Part shown: positions 12,955 through 25,103 of the stretch, one piece after another
How the letters are laid out: each line of letters begins with the position of its first letter
Position numbering within the stretch: the stretch's first letter is position 1
Source: Adiantum capillus-veneris
Lineage: Eukaryota > Streptophyta > Polypodiopsida > Polypodiales > Pteridaceae
Direction: 5' to 3'
DNA length: 64,000 nucleotides
Assembly (NCBI GenBank): GCA_014529385.2
Contig: CM043958.1
Location: 148,024,385-148,088,384 of the forward strand
Translations under genes and position numbers: made by a program
Notes under the pieces: model-generated
Databases searched by the model: none
The model's input: the letters and a program-made list of their open reading frames with translations, nothing else
Told to the model about the DNA's origin: nothing

Positions 12955-15350
12955 TCCTATTATCATCCTTGGAGGTCAAATATGACCTATGGGACCAAAT
13001 GAACATGTCACGTGGTGTGAATGGAGGTCATAAGTGACTCTTGATGCTCCAAAATGGCTGAAATGAGTGTCGCAATAGAGAGTCCACATTGTGGTTGGGA
13101 GAGAAAGGTATGTAGGGAGAGCTTGCTGAATATATGAAGAAAGAGGACCTAACGTGGTGAAAAGTTGAGCACTCAAGTAGTGTGTGGTACTCACTCTCTC
13201 GCACTTGACAAGGGCATAAGGTGCAGAGTCTATGAGACTCCTCGCCAGTGCCCCAATGTCCTGTCTCGCAACATAGAGAATGGGAGCTAATACGAATGGA
13301 GGCAATGGTGCGGATCGCACTCAACGGGATGGGCTCAAGGAGTAGGGATGGGTTCGGTTACCTCGTTCAGAGAAGAAGAGAGATTTGTAGTTTAGGGCCA
13401 TGTGCGTGGTGTAATGGCGGAAGCGAGAACCTCCGGATTTCTCCCAAGCCGAGATACATTGACGTTGGAAGAAGGCCTCATTAACCTGGGAGTCAATCGA
13501 GGCATCCTTGACCAATTGACATGCATCCCATCTTCCAAACCATTTCTTGATGTCAAGCATCCACCCCGAACTTAGTATTTTGCTCTTGCATGTCTTTTGG
13601 ACCTTTTGACTTGCTTCATATGCGATCCTAGGAAGTCGATACAAAGGGTTACGTTGTGTCTTAAGCATGTACTCCACAACCCTTTGCATACCCAAGACCT
13701 CAATGGGAAGTGATCCGGACTCAAGAAGTAAGAGCATGTAGGGTGTTTGTGTCTTGACTTGGAGAAAGTGGGTGAGAAAACGCTTTTGGACATTCTCAAA
13801 CTCTTTCCAAGTAGACTTGCCGATGCTACCACCCCACACCTCCACTCCATAAAGAAGCACCGGTGTCACCAATGTGTCAAAGAGGTACTTTTTGAGAGCC
13901 CAACACTTGATCTCTCCAGCATTGCACATGTTCTCAAATGCATAATAAGGCCTCTTTCCGGCTTCCAAGTGACGCATTGCGCAATCCTTCCATTTATGAT
14001 TGGATGGAACCTCAAGGCCAAGGTACTTGAAGCTATCTACCACTTCAAGTTGCTTATTATTGTATACAATGCATCGATTTTCATCATTGAGGGTCTGTAC
14101 AAGCATAACCCTGGTTTTGGATCCATTCATGATCAGCCCGCCATGTAGGCAAAAGTGTTCCAAGACACTCATAAGCTTTTGTACATCTTCTAAGGTATGT
14201 GCCAAGAGCACTACATCATCGGCATAAAGCAAAAGCATGATCACCGCATTTTCGATCTTAACCTCTTCTATGACTTCTTGTTGCATAAAATCAAGAACAA
14301 TGCATTCCAATTCATCAATAAGTAGCCCAAAGAGGGTTGGGGAAAGTGGCAATCCTTGTTTTGACACCAATCGTGCTTGCAAAGAATTCAGAAATTCCAT
14401 CTCCCATACGTAGTCGACATATCACTTTTTGGTAGATGCGAAAGATTGCATGCATAAATTCTCTCGGCACTTGAAGGCCTTGCATATCTCTCCAAACATT
14501 TCCTTGCGGTACCATGTCAAAAGCTTTCTTGAATCCACAAAGCAACAATACAAATTTTTTCCTTTCAATCGAGACGCTTCCATAAGAACTCGAAGAGTGA
14601 CAAGGTGATCAATAGTGCTTTGATGCTTTCAAAAATCTATTTGGCCAAGCGCACGTTTGTCGTTCTTTTCAGCCCATTCACTTATCTTCATCTCCATGAT
14701 ACATGCAAATAACTTTGCCATCAAAGAACCAGCCGTTATAGTGCGATAGGTGTTCACATTATTTACATCTCCCCCTTTGTGCAAAGGTTTGATCCAATTT
14801 GCACTCCAATCATGAGGCATGCCGTGCTGAAGTGCAAGGTTAAACATATCGCGTATCCAATATCGTGTTTTCTTGCTTGTCCATTTAATCATTTCAGTCT
14901 TGATACCTTGAAGGTCCCGTCCCTTGCAAGTAGCAAGTTTCTCAAGGGCGCAGCATACATCTTCAATGGTAAAGAAGGGAGGCATAAACGGAAGGGAGCT
15001 ACAACACTCCATCTTATCAACATTGGATTTCTCATAGAGGTCCTTGCAATGCATATACATATCCTCAAGAGTCAAGTCACCAAAGCTTTCAACGCGCTTG
15101 CCTTTTAAATTTTGCCAAAACTTGCCACATGCATGTGCTTTCTCTTGCGCTAAAAGAAATTGTTTTTTGACTTCCCACCTTCTCCTCTTTTTTGAACAAG
15201 TTCTTTGTATGTGTGTGAACATTCCAAGTAAACTTCCTTGTCTTTGCTTGCATCCAGCCTTAGCAAGTGTTTTCGGGCTTGACTACATTCCATGTCAAAC
15301 CATTTCTTCTTGGTGCTACCCTTCTTAGACCTTTTGCAAGACATGTGTTT
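12955..15350 (-). pseudogene. LINE copy 3 ORF2: reverse transcriptase and zinc finger
   Basis: The minus-strand RT is spread over several frames. 15222-14629 has the thumb-side helices and the palm entry (NWIKPLHKGGDVNNVNTYR). 14548-14315 has motif A as KKAFDMVP; a one-base deletion just before it shifts the frame so that the first catalytic Asp is not read in line. 14400-13321 has GLPLSPTLFGLLIDELE and the intact YADDVVLLA catalytic box. 13324-13028 has the C-terminal CX2C..HX4C finger (CTLCPCQ to HTLLEC). The 3' hairpin lies at 12973-12988. With the endonuclease and ORF1 upstream this is the most complete LINE in the window, but frameshifts make it inactive. Confidence 0.9.
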
Positions 15351-15401
15351 CACTGAAAAGCATTCCTTCGCACAAGAGAAAATTAATTCTTTGAAAAATT
15401 T

Positions 15402-16391
15402 TCACTTGCATTCTAATGTTGGGCTCTCTTGATGCTCTGTTATGCTTAACATTTGGTCCACCATATCAGCACATATAAGTGCTCGTTTGAAGTCTAGACA
15501 TAGGTATGAATGATTCACATCATGATTGGAGGCCACATGCTCAGGTCTTTTACCATACTTGAGGTCAATACATAACATCCTATGGTCCAATTCCGGATTC
15601 CACACCAAGTGTAAAGCTTTGTATGCATTCTAGAGTGGCTTCCGAAAACAACATATAGTCAATCACGCTATCACCATTGTGCTTTCTACATGTAAAGTCA
15701 TTGGTGCATTGCCATAGAGATACACTATTTGCAATGAGCATTCCGGTACTATTGCACATATATAGAAGTGACTTTCCATAGTGATCAAGTTCTTTTGTAT
15801 CATTAGAACTTCGATTATATATGTATGAGTCATGTATGAGTCATCCATTCTTCTTGAGACATGCGGCATGTCGACTTGTTCTGTGTCGTGTTGTACTGTA
15901 TTTGTGTGAGCATTCATGTCTCCAAAGACAATGACTTCACTCTAGTCCTTGTAATGAGCAATATCTTCCTCTAGTTCAACAAAGGGCTAATCTCTATCCA
16001 TATCCAAGCGAGCATAAAAGTTGGAGTCATAGTGAGGAATGTAGCAACCAACCACAAACATGACTTGACCATTTGGTGGACTCATTTTCAGCCATAAGTA
16101 GCGTTTATACTTATCTTCTATGACAATGGAAACATCTTTCAAACCCTTTTTGGTCATACATGCTACGCCTCCTTGGCCTCTACGTTGCTTTGCATTTTTA
16201 ACCCACATCAAAGAATGCACATTGTATTTGTCAAATCCAACAATTCGTTGCACATCATGCTCCCATGTTTCGACAAGAAGTATCACATCGGAGTCATTGG
16301 TAAGCTCATCAATGTCAATTCCCACATTCCATGGATACTCATTACAATCCCAAAAGCTTATTTGCAAGTGTGAGTTGGTCTCATAGATCAT
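15402..16391 (-). pseudogene. LINE copy 3 ORF2: APE-type endonuclease
   Basis: Minus-strand, multi-frame apurinic-like endonuclease domain. 16391-15987 shows a start consistent with QISFWDCNEY, then VILLVETWEHD (the conserved Glu box), GRGQGGVACMTKKG and a MFVVGCYIPH strand. VIVFGDMNAHTNT near 15900 is the G-D-x-N-A box. The VIDYMLFS strand lies near 15660 and the DHRMLCIDL strand (the D-H box) near 15560. These are the landmarks of the L1-clade nicking enzyme for target-primed reverse transcription. Several shifts and an in-frame stop before GDMNA show decay. It sits directly upstream of the RT on the same strand, as expected. Confidence 0.88.
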
Positions 16392-16395
16392 GTGT

Positions 16396-17378
16396 CCCTA
16401 TTTGTTGGGTGGACTTGCATCCTCCTCAAGTGACTTTTCTTCTTGAGATGACACCTTAAAATTCTTGCTTCTTTCCTCATATGCTTTGCGACGTATATTT
16501 TGTTGCATAAGAGTGCGATGCTCATATACATTACAACCCGTTCCTTTGAGGTAGATCCAGCTATTGTCAAGGATGATCTTTCTCTTTACCTCATCAGCCA
16601 TGGTACATACAATAGGCTTTTCTCCAGAGCGAGGGACTCCTTGTTTTCCAACTCAATGTACACCATAAGCCATGATTCCAGACATGCCAAAGTATATAGC
16701 AAAAAGCTCTTCAATAGCAACCGCAAGAGATTGGGGTGTTTCCATGCTTTCCTCCTTGATTCCACAAATGATGATGTTCTTTGAGCGTTTTTGCCGTTCT
16801 TGCAACTCTTGAGTGTCCACATTCTCTATATTCTTTGCTTGGACAATGGCTTGTGTGATAGGAGATGTAGAAACCACATTATCCTTACATATATCATCCC
16901 ATGATTTGGATGCATTTCTCATCTCACATACATCATGTTGTATTGTATCTATCATTTCCTCTTTCAATACATGATCACTCTCAACTTTGCTCGAGCTCTC
17001 TTTCAATACATTCATGTCCACAAGAGAGCGCTTACATTCATGAACTTCATTCTCAAGATGCATCAAGCGTGGTGTTTGCATTTCAAGAACCTTCTTGAGG
17101 TGCTCATTCTCCACAACGAGAACTCTTAAAGTGCCATTCTCCATTGCAAGTGCGCGCAACTCTTCACCTTGCTTGTTGACGGTTTCTTGTAATGACACCA
17201 AGTAAGCCATGATCATTGCTTCTGTTGTTGTAGATGATGTGGTTGGATTAGCATCCAAATTCCTTGGAGATTTTTCATCATTCTCCATGGCAAGTGAGTA
17301 TTTTCCACCCTTGCGAGTTTTGTCCAACATTGCCTTCAAGTCGGCAACAAAAATGCAAAAATTTGACAATTTTGTCAA
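16396..17378 (-). pseudogene. LINE copy 3 ORF1: coiled coil and L1-like RNA-binding protein
   Basis: 17378-16653 begins MTKLSNFCIF.. and contains a long heptad-rich stretch (SLQETVNKQGEELRALAMEN through VLEMQTPRL and KRSLVDMNVLK), the trimerising coiled coil. It is followed by an RRM-like strand, RSKNIIICGIKEE, the typical start of the L1 ORF1 RNA-binding core. After a shift, 16601-16398 gives RKIILDNSWIYLKGTGCNVYEH and a basic C-terminus, the expected end of that core. ORF1 ends a few bases before the ORF2 endonuclease. ORF1 proteins coat the element's RNA. About 240 residues plus about 65, near full length for a plant-type L1 ORF1. Confidence 0.8.
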
Positions 17379-17551
17379 TTCTGAGATGCTGTTACAGCAA
17401 AGCCTTCCATTACTCAGAAAAATTATGTCTTTACATCAATGCGTAGAGAGCTTTGTGCTCTTCGATTGAAGCTATAGATCACCTAAATCGGAGTTCAAAT
17501 GAGCGAGTTATGATCAAAAGAGTGAACTGTTGTCTACCAGGTCGAAAAATG

Positions 17552-17554
<3 letters not shown>

Positions 17555-17599
<45 letters not shown>

Positions 17600-17653
17600 G
17601 GGGGGGGGGGGGGGGGGGGGGGGGGGGAGAGGGGGGGGAGAGAGGATGAGGAG

Positions 17654-17709
<56 letters not shown>

Positions 17710-17752
17710 GGAGAGACACATGGATAAACATAGACAAACTTAGAGAGAGAGG

Positions 17753-17797
<45 letters not shown>

Positions 17798-17845
17798 GTA
17801 GAGAGAGATGGATAGGAAAGCAGAGATATATGAAAAGGAGAGAGG

Positions 17846-17902
<57 letters not shown>

Positions 17903-17904
17903 TG

Positions 17905-17962
<58 letters not shown>

Positions 17963-18003
17963 AAGATAGAGCTAGAGAGAAAGAAGGAGGAGAGTGACAT
18001 TGG

Positions 18004-18061
<58 letters not shown>

Positions 18062-18118
18062 AGGACAGTGACATTGGGGAAGAGAGAGGCAAAGAGAGAA
18101 AGAGAGTGGGGAAGGAGG

Positions 18119-18165
<47 letters not shown>
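17555..18165. repeat. Compound GA / G / GT array
   Basis: Runs of (GA)n, an almost pure G tract at about 17597-17640, more GA arrays and a (GT)n island near 17904-17924, separated by short degenerate GA-rich bridges. The right end borders the LINE 3' hairpin at 18183-18198 and thus is the tail of LINE copy 4; the left part borders the 5' end of LINE copy 3. Confidence 0.93.
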
Positions 18166-18168
<3 letters not shown>

Positions 18169-18750
18169 ATTATAGTCCTTGGAGGTCAAATATGACCTAT
18201 GGAACCAAAGGTACATGTGATGTAGTATGTGTGTGGCTGATGAGTGACTCTCGATGCCCACACTGTGGTTGGGAGAGGAAAGTGTGTAGGTCTAAGTCAT
18301 GGCTGAAAATGTGAGAAAAGCAAGTTCGGATGTGACCAAAAGCTGAGCATTCTAGTAGTGTGTAGTAATCAGACTCTCGAACTTGCAGTGAGCATAATGT
18401 GCACAGTCAATTTGACTCTTTTGCATTGCCCCAACGCCATGTCTTGCATCGAAGGGAATGGAGCTAAGCGGAATGGCTACGATAGTGCGTATCATCGATA
18501 AGGGGAGCTTGGATTTCTCCCAAGTCATAATACATTGATGTAGAAAAGCTTCATTCACTTGGGAGTCAATTGAAGCATCATGTAGCAAGTGTAATGCATC
18601 CCATCTCCCAAACCACTTCTTTATGTCTTGCATCCATCCTCTGCTCAATATCTTGCTTTTATCCGTCTTTTGAACTCTTTTTCTTGCTTCCCATGCAATT
18701 GAAGGAAGTCGATGTGAGGGGGTTTGACGCATCTTTATCATGTACTCCAC

Positions 18751-18755
<5 letters not shown>
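18166..18755 (-). pseudogene. LINE copy 4: 3' fragment
   Basis: Minus-strand fragment with the terminal hairpin at 18183-18198 and a decayed ORF2 C-terminus: WMQDIKKWFGRWDALHLLHDASIDSQVNEAFL and MIRTIVAIPLS blocks between 18740 and 18450. It stops at an AC array at about 18754, exactly at the VVEYM..QTPSHRLP region. The part upstream of 18521 is repeated at 20385-20672 as part of the tandem duplication. Confidence 0.8.
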
Positions 18756-18801
<46 letters not shown>

Positions 18802-20124
18802 CTACATGGAAAAAAGCTAGTGCCCCATTCTATCATATATACTGACTTGCCTCACTCTTCCTCGTAACTTCATACCCATCTCTCACCAAGATAAGACTTT
18901 AGGCTGAAGGAACACACACACCCACATGCGCGCATGCACACACACACTTATTTAGACTAGACAACCCCTTTGCTAGCCCTTGGCCGACTAAAGCTAAGCC
19001 TTTTGTGCCTCCCTTCCCAAAGAATTCTAAGATATATTTGCTCTACTTTTTTCAAATAAGGGTATGGCATATACATCCTTTGATCCTTATCCCACTCAAG
19101 GACACATATTCATTCATGTTGGTAGTCGACTGGCTTACATAGTTTTATAGTTTTGGGTATATTTAATGTGGTCGGGCATATTTTAACCCACCCACTCAGA
19201 AATCTTCATGATGGAGCTTTTGCGAATAATTACACCTACCCAAACATATATCTGTGTGCTCGCATTGGTTGAGTTGTTCCGTGCTCACCAAACCTTGGCT
19301 CTGTGATACCCACCCTTGCTCACTTTTTTTATCAATGCGTGCGTGAAAAACCTTTCATTGCTCTTGCCTTTCTCGATCATTCTCCCTTGATTGCACAACT
19401 TGTGCTTATAATTTCCTTCAAGATGGCGCCTGGTTTAGGTGTTTCCTCCACCTTTCTGGTAATTCCTCGAGTATACCCAGAGCAAGTGCACGATGATTCA
19501 GATATAGCCACACTCTTGAGCAGACACAAAAGAGGCATCATTCCAAAAACCCATGGGAATGGGTTCTTATACTAGATAGTTGCTTGGCTGTAAACATTTA
19601 TGAAGGGTCACAAGATGCAAAGTGTAAGTTATCTGCTCTCTTTAATTTTTTTTAGAAAAACACTCTCTCATAAGCCTGTTCTCCTCACATATAAAGTTGT
19701 CTTCTGCTTTTGGCTTGCACGATGAGCATCATCTACACCCGCCCTTGCACCCTGTAGTGGGTTGAAACGCACACACACACACACACATCTCTGACGAGTA
19801 GCGATCCTGCTTCTTGTCTCTTGCCATCGCATATCTACCCGCCTTAGATGCCCTGCATAGTACGTTAACACACACACACACACACACACACGCGCGCGCA
19901 CACACGCACACGCACACACACACACACACGTGCGCACACACGCACATACACAATGGTAAGTACATACCAGGTTGTTTCATCTCCCTCACAGGATTGGTCT
20001 CGCAAATTGCAACCTGTCGTATGCGTGTTCCCTCGTATACTTTGCCCTCGTAGATTTTGACTTGTATCATTGACGTCTTCATCTACCCTCGCTTGGTCGT
20101 GGCTTTACAAGATGATGCATGCAT

Positions 20125-20170
<46 letters not shown>

Positions 20171-20384
20171 TCTCGAGTGGAATACAAAACTTAGATGCTA
20201 GGTATGCCTGCCATACTCAATCTTAGTGTTACTCTCTCTCTGGCATAACCCATACATGCATTCGTGCTCATATTCGTATGCAACTCGGTAGCTAATCGTT
20301 GTTCCTCGAACCACTCATGATGATACAACAGATACATGAAGCTGCACTCAATGGCCATATAGCATAATCTCGACCTCATCAAGT
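18521..20384. repeat. Tandem segmental duplication, copy A
   Basis: Starts at the LINE fragment (AGTCATAATACATTGATG) and ends at CGACCTCATCAA. It is followed head-to-tail by copy B. Shared contents: the LINE fragment, AC arrays, a unique block with an identical 90-codon open frame (19303-19575, GTG-started, no recognised domain), a block with CGTCTTCATCTACCC, and a terminal block ending in the ATAGCATAATCTCGACC sequence. Outside microsatellites only scattered substitutions separate the copies. Confidence 0.93.
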
Positions 20385-20671
20385 CATAATACATTGATGT
20401 AGAAAAGCTTCATTCACTTGGGAGTCAATTGATGTAGAAAAGCTTCATAATACATTAATGTAGAAAAGCTTCATTCACTTGGGAGTCAATTGAAGCATCA
20501 TGTAGCAAGTGTAATGCATCCCATCTCCCAAACCACTTCTTTATGTCTTGCATCCATACGGTGCTCAAGATCTTGCTTTTATGCGTCTTTTGAACTCTTT
20601 TTTCTTGCTTCCCATGCAATTGTAGGAAGTCGATGTGAGGGGGTTTGGCGCATCTTTATCATGTACTCCAC

Positions 20672-20726
<55 letters not shown>

Positions 20727-21824
20727 CTACATGGAAAAAATATAGTGCCCCATTCATCATATATACTGACTTGCCTCACTCTTCCTCATAACTTCATACT
20801 CGTCTTTCACCAAGATAAGACTTTAGGCTGTAGGGCCACACACACACACGTGCGCGCACGCGCACGTGCACGCACACACACACACACACACACACACGCA
20901 CGCACACGCACACGCACACGCACGCGCACGCGCACGCACACGCACACGCACACGCACACGCACACGCACACACGCACGCACGCACACACACACACACACA
21001 CACACACTTATTTAGACTAGACAACCCCTTTGCTAGCCCTTGGCCGACTAAAGCTAAGCCTTTTGTGCCTCCATTCCCAAAGAATTCTAAGATATATTTG
21101 CTCTACTTTTGCCAAACAAGGGTATGACATATACATCCTTTGATCCTTATCCCACTCAAGGAAACATATTCATTCATGCTGGTAGCCAGCTGGCTTACAT
21201 AGTTTTATAGTTTTGAGTATAGTTAATGTGGTCGGGCATATTTTAACCCACCCACTCAGAAATCTTCATGATGGAGCTTTTGCGAATAATTACACCAACC
21301 CAAAGATATATCTCTGTGCTCGCATTGGTTGAGTTGTTCCGTGCTCACGAAACCTTGGCTCTGTGATACCCACCCTTGCTCACTTTTTTTATCAATGCGT
21401 GCGTGAAAAACCTTTCATTGCTCTTGCCTTTCTCGATCATTCTCCCTTGATTGCACAACTTGTGCTTATAATTTCCTTCAAGATGGCACCTGGTTTAGGT
21501 GTTTCCTCCACCTTTCTGGTAATTCCTCGAGTATACCCAGAGCAAGTGCACGATGATTCAGATATAGCCACACTCTTGAGCAGACACAAAAGAGGCATCA
21601 TTCCAAAAACCCATGGGAATGGGTTCTTATACTAGATAGTTGCTTGGCTGTAAACATTTATGAAGGGTCACAAGATGCAAAGTGTAAGTTATCTGCTCTC
21701 TTTAATTTTTTTTAGAAAAACACTCTCTCATAAGCCTGTTCTCCTCACATATAAAGTTGTCTTCTGCTTTTGGCTTGCACGATGAGCATCATCTACACCC
21801 GCCCTTGCACCCTGTAGTGGGTTG

Positions 21825-21864
<40 letters not shown>

Positions 21865-21941
21865 CTCTGACGAGTAGCGATCCTGCTTCTTGTCTCTTGC
21901 CATCACATATCTACCCGCCTTAGATGCCCTGCATAGTACGT

Positions 21942-22015
<74 letters not shown>

Positions 22016-22206
22016 GCGCACACGCACACACACAATCGTAAGTACATACCGGGTTGTTTCATCTCCCTCATAGGATTGGTCTCGCAAATTGCAACCTGTC
22101 GTATGCATGTTCCCTCGTATACTTTGCCCTCGTAGAATTTGACTTGTATCATTGACGTCTTCATCTACCCTCGCTTGGTCGTGGATTTACAAGATGATGC
22201 ATGCAT

Positions 22207-22264
<58 letters not shown>

Positions 22265-22294
22265 TCTCGAGTGGAATACAAGATGATGCATGCA

Positions 22295-22344
<50 letters not shown>

Positions 22345-22551
22345 TCTCGAGTGGAATACAAGACTTAGATGCTAGGCATGCCTGCCATACTCAATCTTAG
22401 TCTTACTCTCTCTCTGGCATAACCCATACATGCATTCATGCTCATATTCGTCTGCAACTCAGTAGCTAATCGTTGTTCCTCGAACCACTCATGATGATAC
22501 AACAGATACATGAAGCTGCACGGCCATATAGCATAATCTCGACCTCATCAA
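20385..22551. repeat. Tandem segmental duplication, copy B
   Basis: Head-to-tail repeat of copy A with offset 1920 bp at its start and 2060 bp at the open frame (21363-21635). The difference is caused by the much longer AC/GC-alternating array at 20838-21007. Copy B also has a short partial triplication at the junction (20385-20480) and an extra ~84-bp tandem unit at 22190-22361 that contains an AC array and CTCGAGTGGAATACAAGA. It ends at 22551 with the same CGACCTCATCAA. Confidence 0.93.
20838..21007. repeat. Alternating AC / GC purine-pyrimidine array
   Basis: About 170 bp of strictly alternating purine and pyrimidine (CA and CG steps), a strong candidate for Z-DNA. The corresponding site in copy A (about 18913-18946) is much shorter. 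Confidence 0.93.
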
Positions 22552-24000
22552 GCTAAATGGTGTTAGCAGATTCTCGAAATACTTCACTTACAATCCAATT
22601 GACCGTTCTATCGGCAACAACGGGACAAGTAGGTTCCCTTGCACCTACTCACTTAAACCTTGGTTAATTTTGAGATTTTAAAAGCAGGAATTAAATTGGA
22701 CTTAGTAACATTGCTTTCTAATAAGTTGTATTGGGAAACGATGAATAGGATAAGTGTTTAGCATTTAAACTATAACACACTAAGCTGAATTGAGAAGACA
22801 AATTGAGTTCCACTCAGTATAGGTAGTTTTTCTTTTTTGACTCAGATGAACTCCTCAGCTTAAATCTATTTTTCAATTGTGTTTTTGATCTGTAATCGAC
22901 CAAGTATTCATATGAGGATATTGGGTGTTTTGACCTTGAGTAATACAGGTAGCTAAATTTACTGAGAAGTGTTGACACAATTGATTAAGCATAGGAGTGT
23001 TGGCAAAGTTTTTTCACTTTCGAATGGTTGCTAGAGCCTTAAAACGTCATGTGAGGGTCTCAACAGGGTCTCAGGTGTTCTGACCTTGAATAATACAGGT
23101 AGCTAAAATTTAAGGGGGTAGCAAATAACATTTTTTTGGGGGCTGGAGTTTCAAAGCTTTTTAAGGAGAAAAAGTGTTGGATTAGTATTCAAAAATCAAG
23201 TAGATACGCATGGCTAACTGCTTCACATTGTGCTTTATCTGGGCTCTTGCTGATATGTAGATACATGGAGTTTACAATCTTTTTTGATAGATAGTTTACA
23301 TTAGATATTGTAGATGAATGCTTAATGAAATGGATATGTTGGATTTACAACTCCAATCAAGGTAAGTATACATTGGTGAGTTCAAAACCATAAGCTATTT
23401 TTTGATACTTTCCTTTGCTAGCAAACATGTGTATTTTTTTGAAATAAAGAGTCAATATTTTTTGTTATCTCTAAAAGAACTTTAATCCTCATGTGAGGGT
23501 CTCGGATGAGATGGCATTGGACTGGACTTTTGAAAATTTATCCAATTTACAAAGAAGATGTTGTCCGATTTTTTTGGAATACAAACATTATAGTAAATAA
23601 ATGAGTCAAAGTCGAAGCAAAAGACATGATCAATGCTAGGTTGTTAGTTTTTGTTTTGATTTTTGACACCGATAACAAGGGGGAGGGGTCGTTGACACCT
23701 ATCTTCCCAATTAATACCAGTATTGATGGACTTGCATTTTTGGATGGTGGCAAGTAAGAGGTTCCTTCCTTGGGATTACGACAACAACTGCAGCAATAGC
23801 ATGAGATCATCCATTGTTCGGTTGTTTTTTATGATTGATAGATAACCCTTGTATACACCTCTTTGATACTTGTATGTATTCACAAGTAAGACAAATTGTG
23901 TCATACTTTCAGGACTAAATGTAAATTGTAGACTTTATCAAATCTATAGGTTACTTCTTGATTTCTATAAATGCATATTTTTTAGTTAGATAATCAATGC
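22552..24000. other. Intergenic stretch without recognisable genes
   Basis: AT-rich. The only structure I saw is an imperfect direct repeat (GACCTTGARTAATACAGGTAGCTAAA, split across 22935-22960 and 23080-23107). No domain, tRNA or LTR end was recognised. Confidence 0.5.
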
Positions 24001-24217
24001 TAAACACACACACACATGGGAAGAAAGAATGGAGAGAGAGTGGAAAAGAGAGGAGATAGAGAGAGAAAGAGGGGGAGAAGATAGAGGTTGATAGAAAGGG
24101 GGGAAGATAGAGAACCAATTGATAGCAAGTGAATGGCCGCCGCTGACAAGGAAGGGATCGCCATGCCATCCCCCCTGGTGGCCGCCTTCTAGCACATTGG
24201 CTTCCAATAGGGAACCG

Positions 24218-24573
24218 ATTCGACCCTTTACAACAGGATTCCCTTAAGGATCCCCCCTCCACCTCAACTTCACCATCGCCAGCCCCCCCCCCCCTTCTCT
24301 TCCTATTGATGAGTGCACTATGCACACAGCCCTTGACTAGATTCAAGTCCAGGCTTTAGAGTTCTCACACCACACAGGGGAGTTGGAGGTGACATATTCG
24401 ACCCTTTACAACAGGATTCCCTTGAGGAGCCCCCCTCCACCTCAGCTTTAACATCGCCAGCCCCTCCCCCTTCTCTGCATATTAACGAGTGCACTAAGCA
24501 CACAGTCCTTGACTAGATCAGGTCCAGGCTTTAGAGTTCTCACACCACACAGGGGACTTGGAAGTGACAGATT
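24218..24573. repeat. 178-bp tandem duplication
   Basis: Two consecutive diverged units (24218-24395 and 24396-24573), each starting ATTCGACCCTTTACAACAGG and ending with the CACACCACACAGGGGA..TTGGA..GTGACA area. Differences include the length of a poly-C run (about 24281-24292) and several substitutions. Confidence 0.92.
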
Positions 24574-24866
24574 TTATTTAGAACTTTGGCCACCAGCCAA
24601 GTTTAGTGTGATCCCACCAGATGCACCTAGATATAGGAACATTGTGGCTCACTTATTTGTCGACACTCAGAGTCCCCCTTGCTATGTATATGTTGTATGT
24701 TTTGCAAGTACACATTGTTGTTGCATTTATTCCTTCCCTATTTGTCATTGTCACAATATTTTGGTCTAATCTATATGTTGGATTAACTATGTTGTGTAGG
24801 TCCCTAAGAGAAAGGAGACGAAGATACTATGGGCAGAGATAAGAGATGACCGACGTGCAACTCCTA
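24560..24866 (+). other. Possible pair of exons, unidentified
   Basis: Two short plus-strand segments look exon-like. 24560 to about 24690 reads RFYLELWPPAKFSVIPPDAPRYRNIVA.. before a GTATAT donor. The segment 24801-24866 reads VPKRKETKILWAEIRDDRRATPN between a TGTGTAG acceptor and a GTAAGA donor. The product is not recognised, the split is speculative and could be chance. Confidence 0.25.
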
Positions 24867-25103
24867 ATGTAAGACATGATCTTGAGACAAAGCACCATGA
24901 TGCTTTGACCATCAATTTTTAAGCAAAGATGTAGACAAAAAGTATGTAGTTATTATACATACATCAATGCAAAGACAAGATTCTTGCAAACATAATCTGA
25001 GCACAATTTTTTTTTCAATTATGACTCAACTTGTCTTTACATTGCCTATAATCATTGACATTGTATTGTCCAATTTAATACATTGAGTTTTGACTCTCAT
25101 TTA

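Noticed and set aside
12593-13006. Long Ser/Leu or Arg/Glu open frames over CT/GA arrays (also 9725-10087, 17479-18261)
   Set aside because: They are translations of dinucleotide repeats on both strands and carry no other sequence.
13747-14148. 133-codon plus-strand frame antisense to LINE RT (and 10598-10999 antisense to copy 1)
   Set aside because: Mirror frames of the RT coding strand; conserved only because the RT is.
19303-19575. Identical 90-codon open frame in both duplication copies (also 21363-21635)
   Set aside because: Identity is explained by the recent duplication. It has a GTG start, no ATG, a stop shortly upstream and no recognised domain, so I did not call a gene.
20490-22375. 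His/Thr and Val/Cys open frames over AC/GT arrays
   Set aside because: Repeat translations; lengths track microsatellite length and differ between the duplicated copies.
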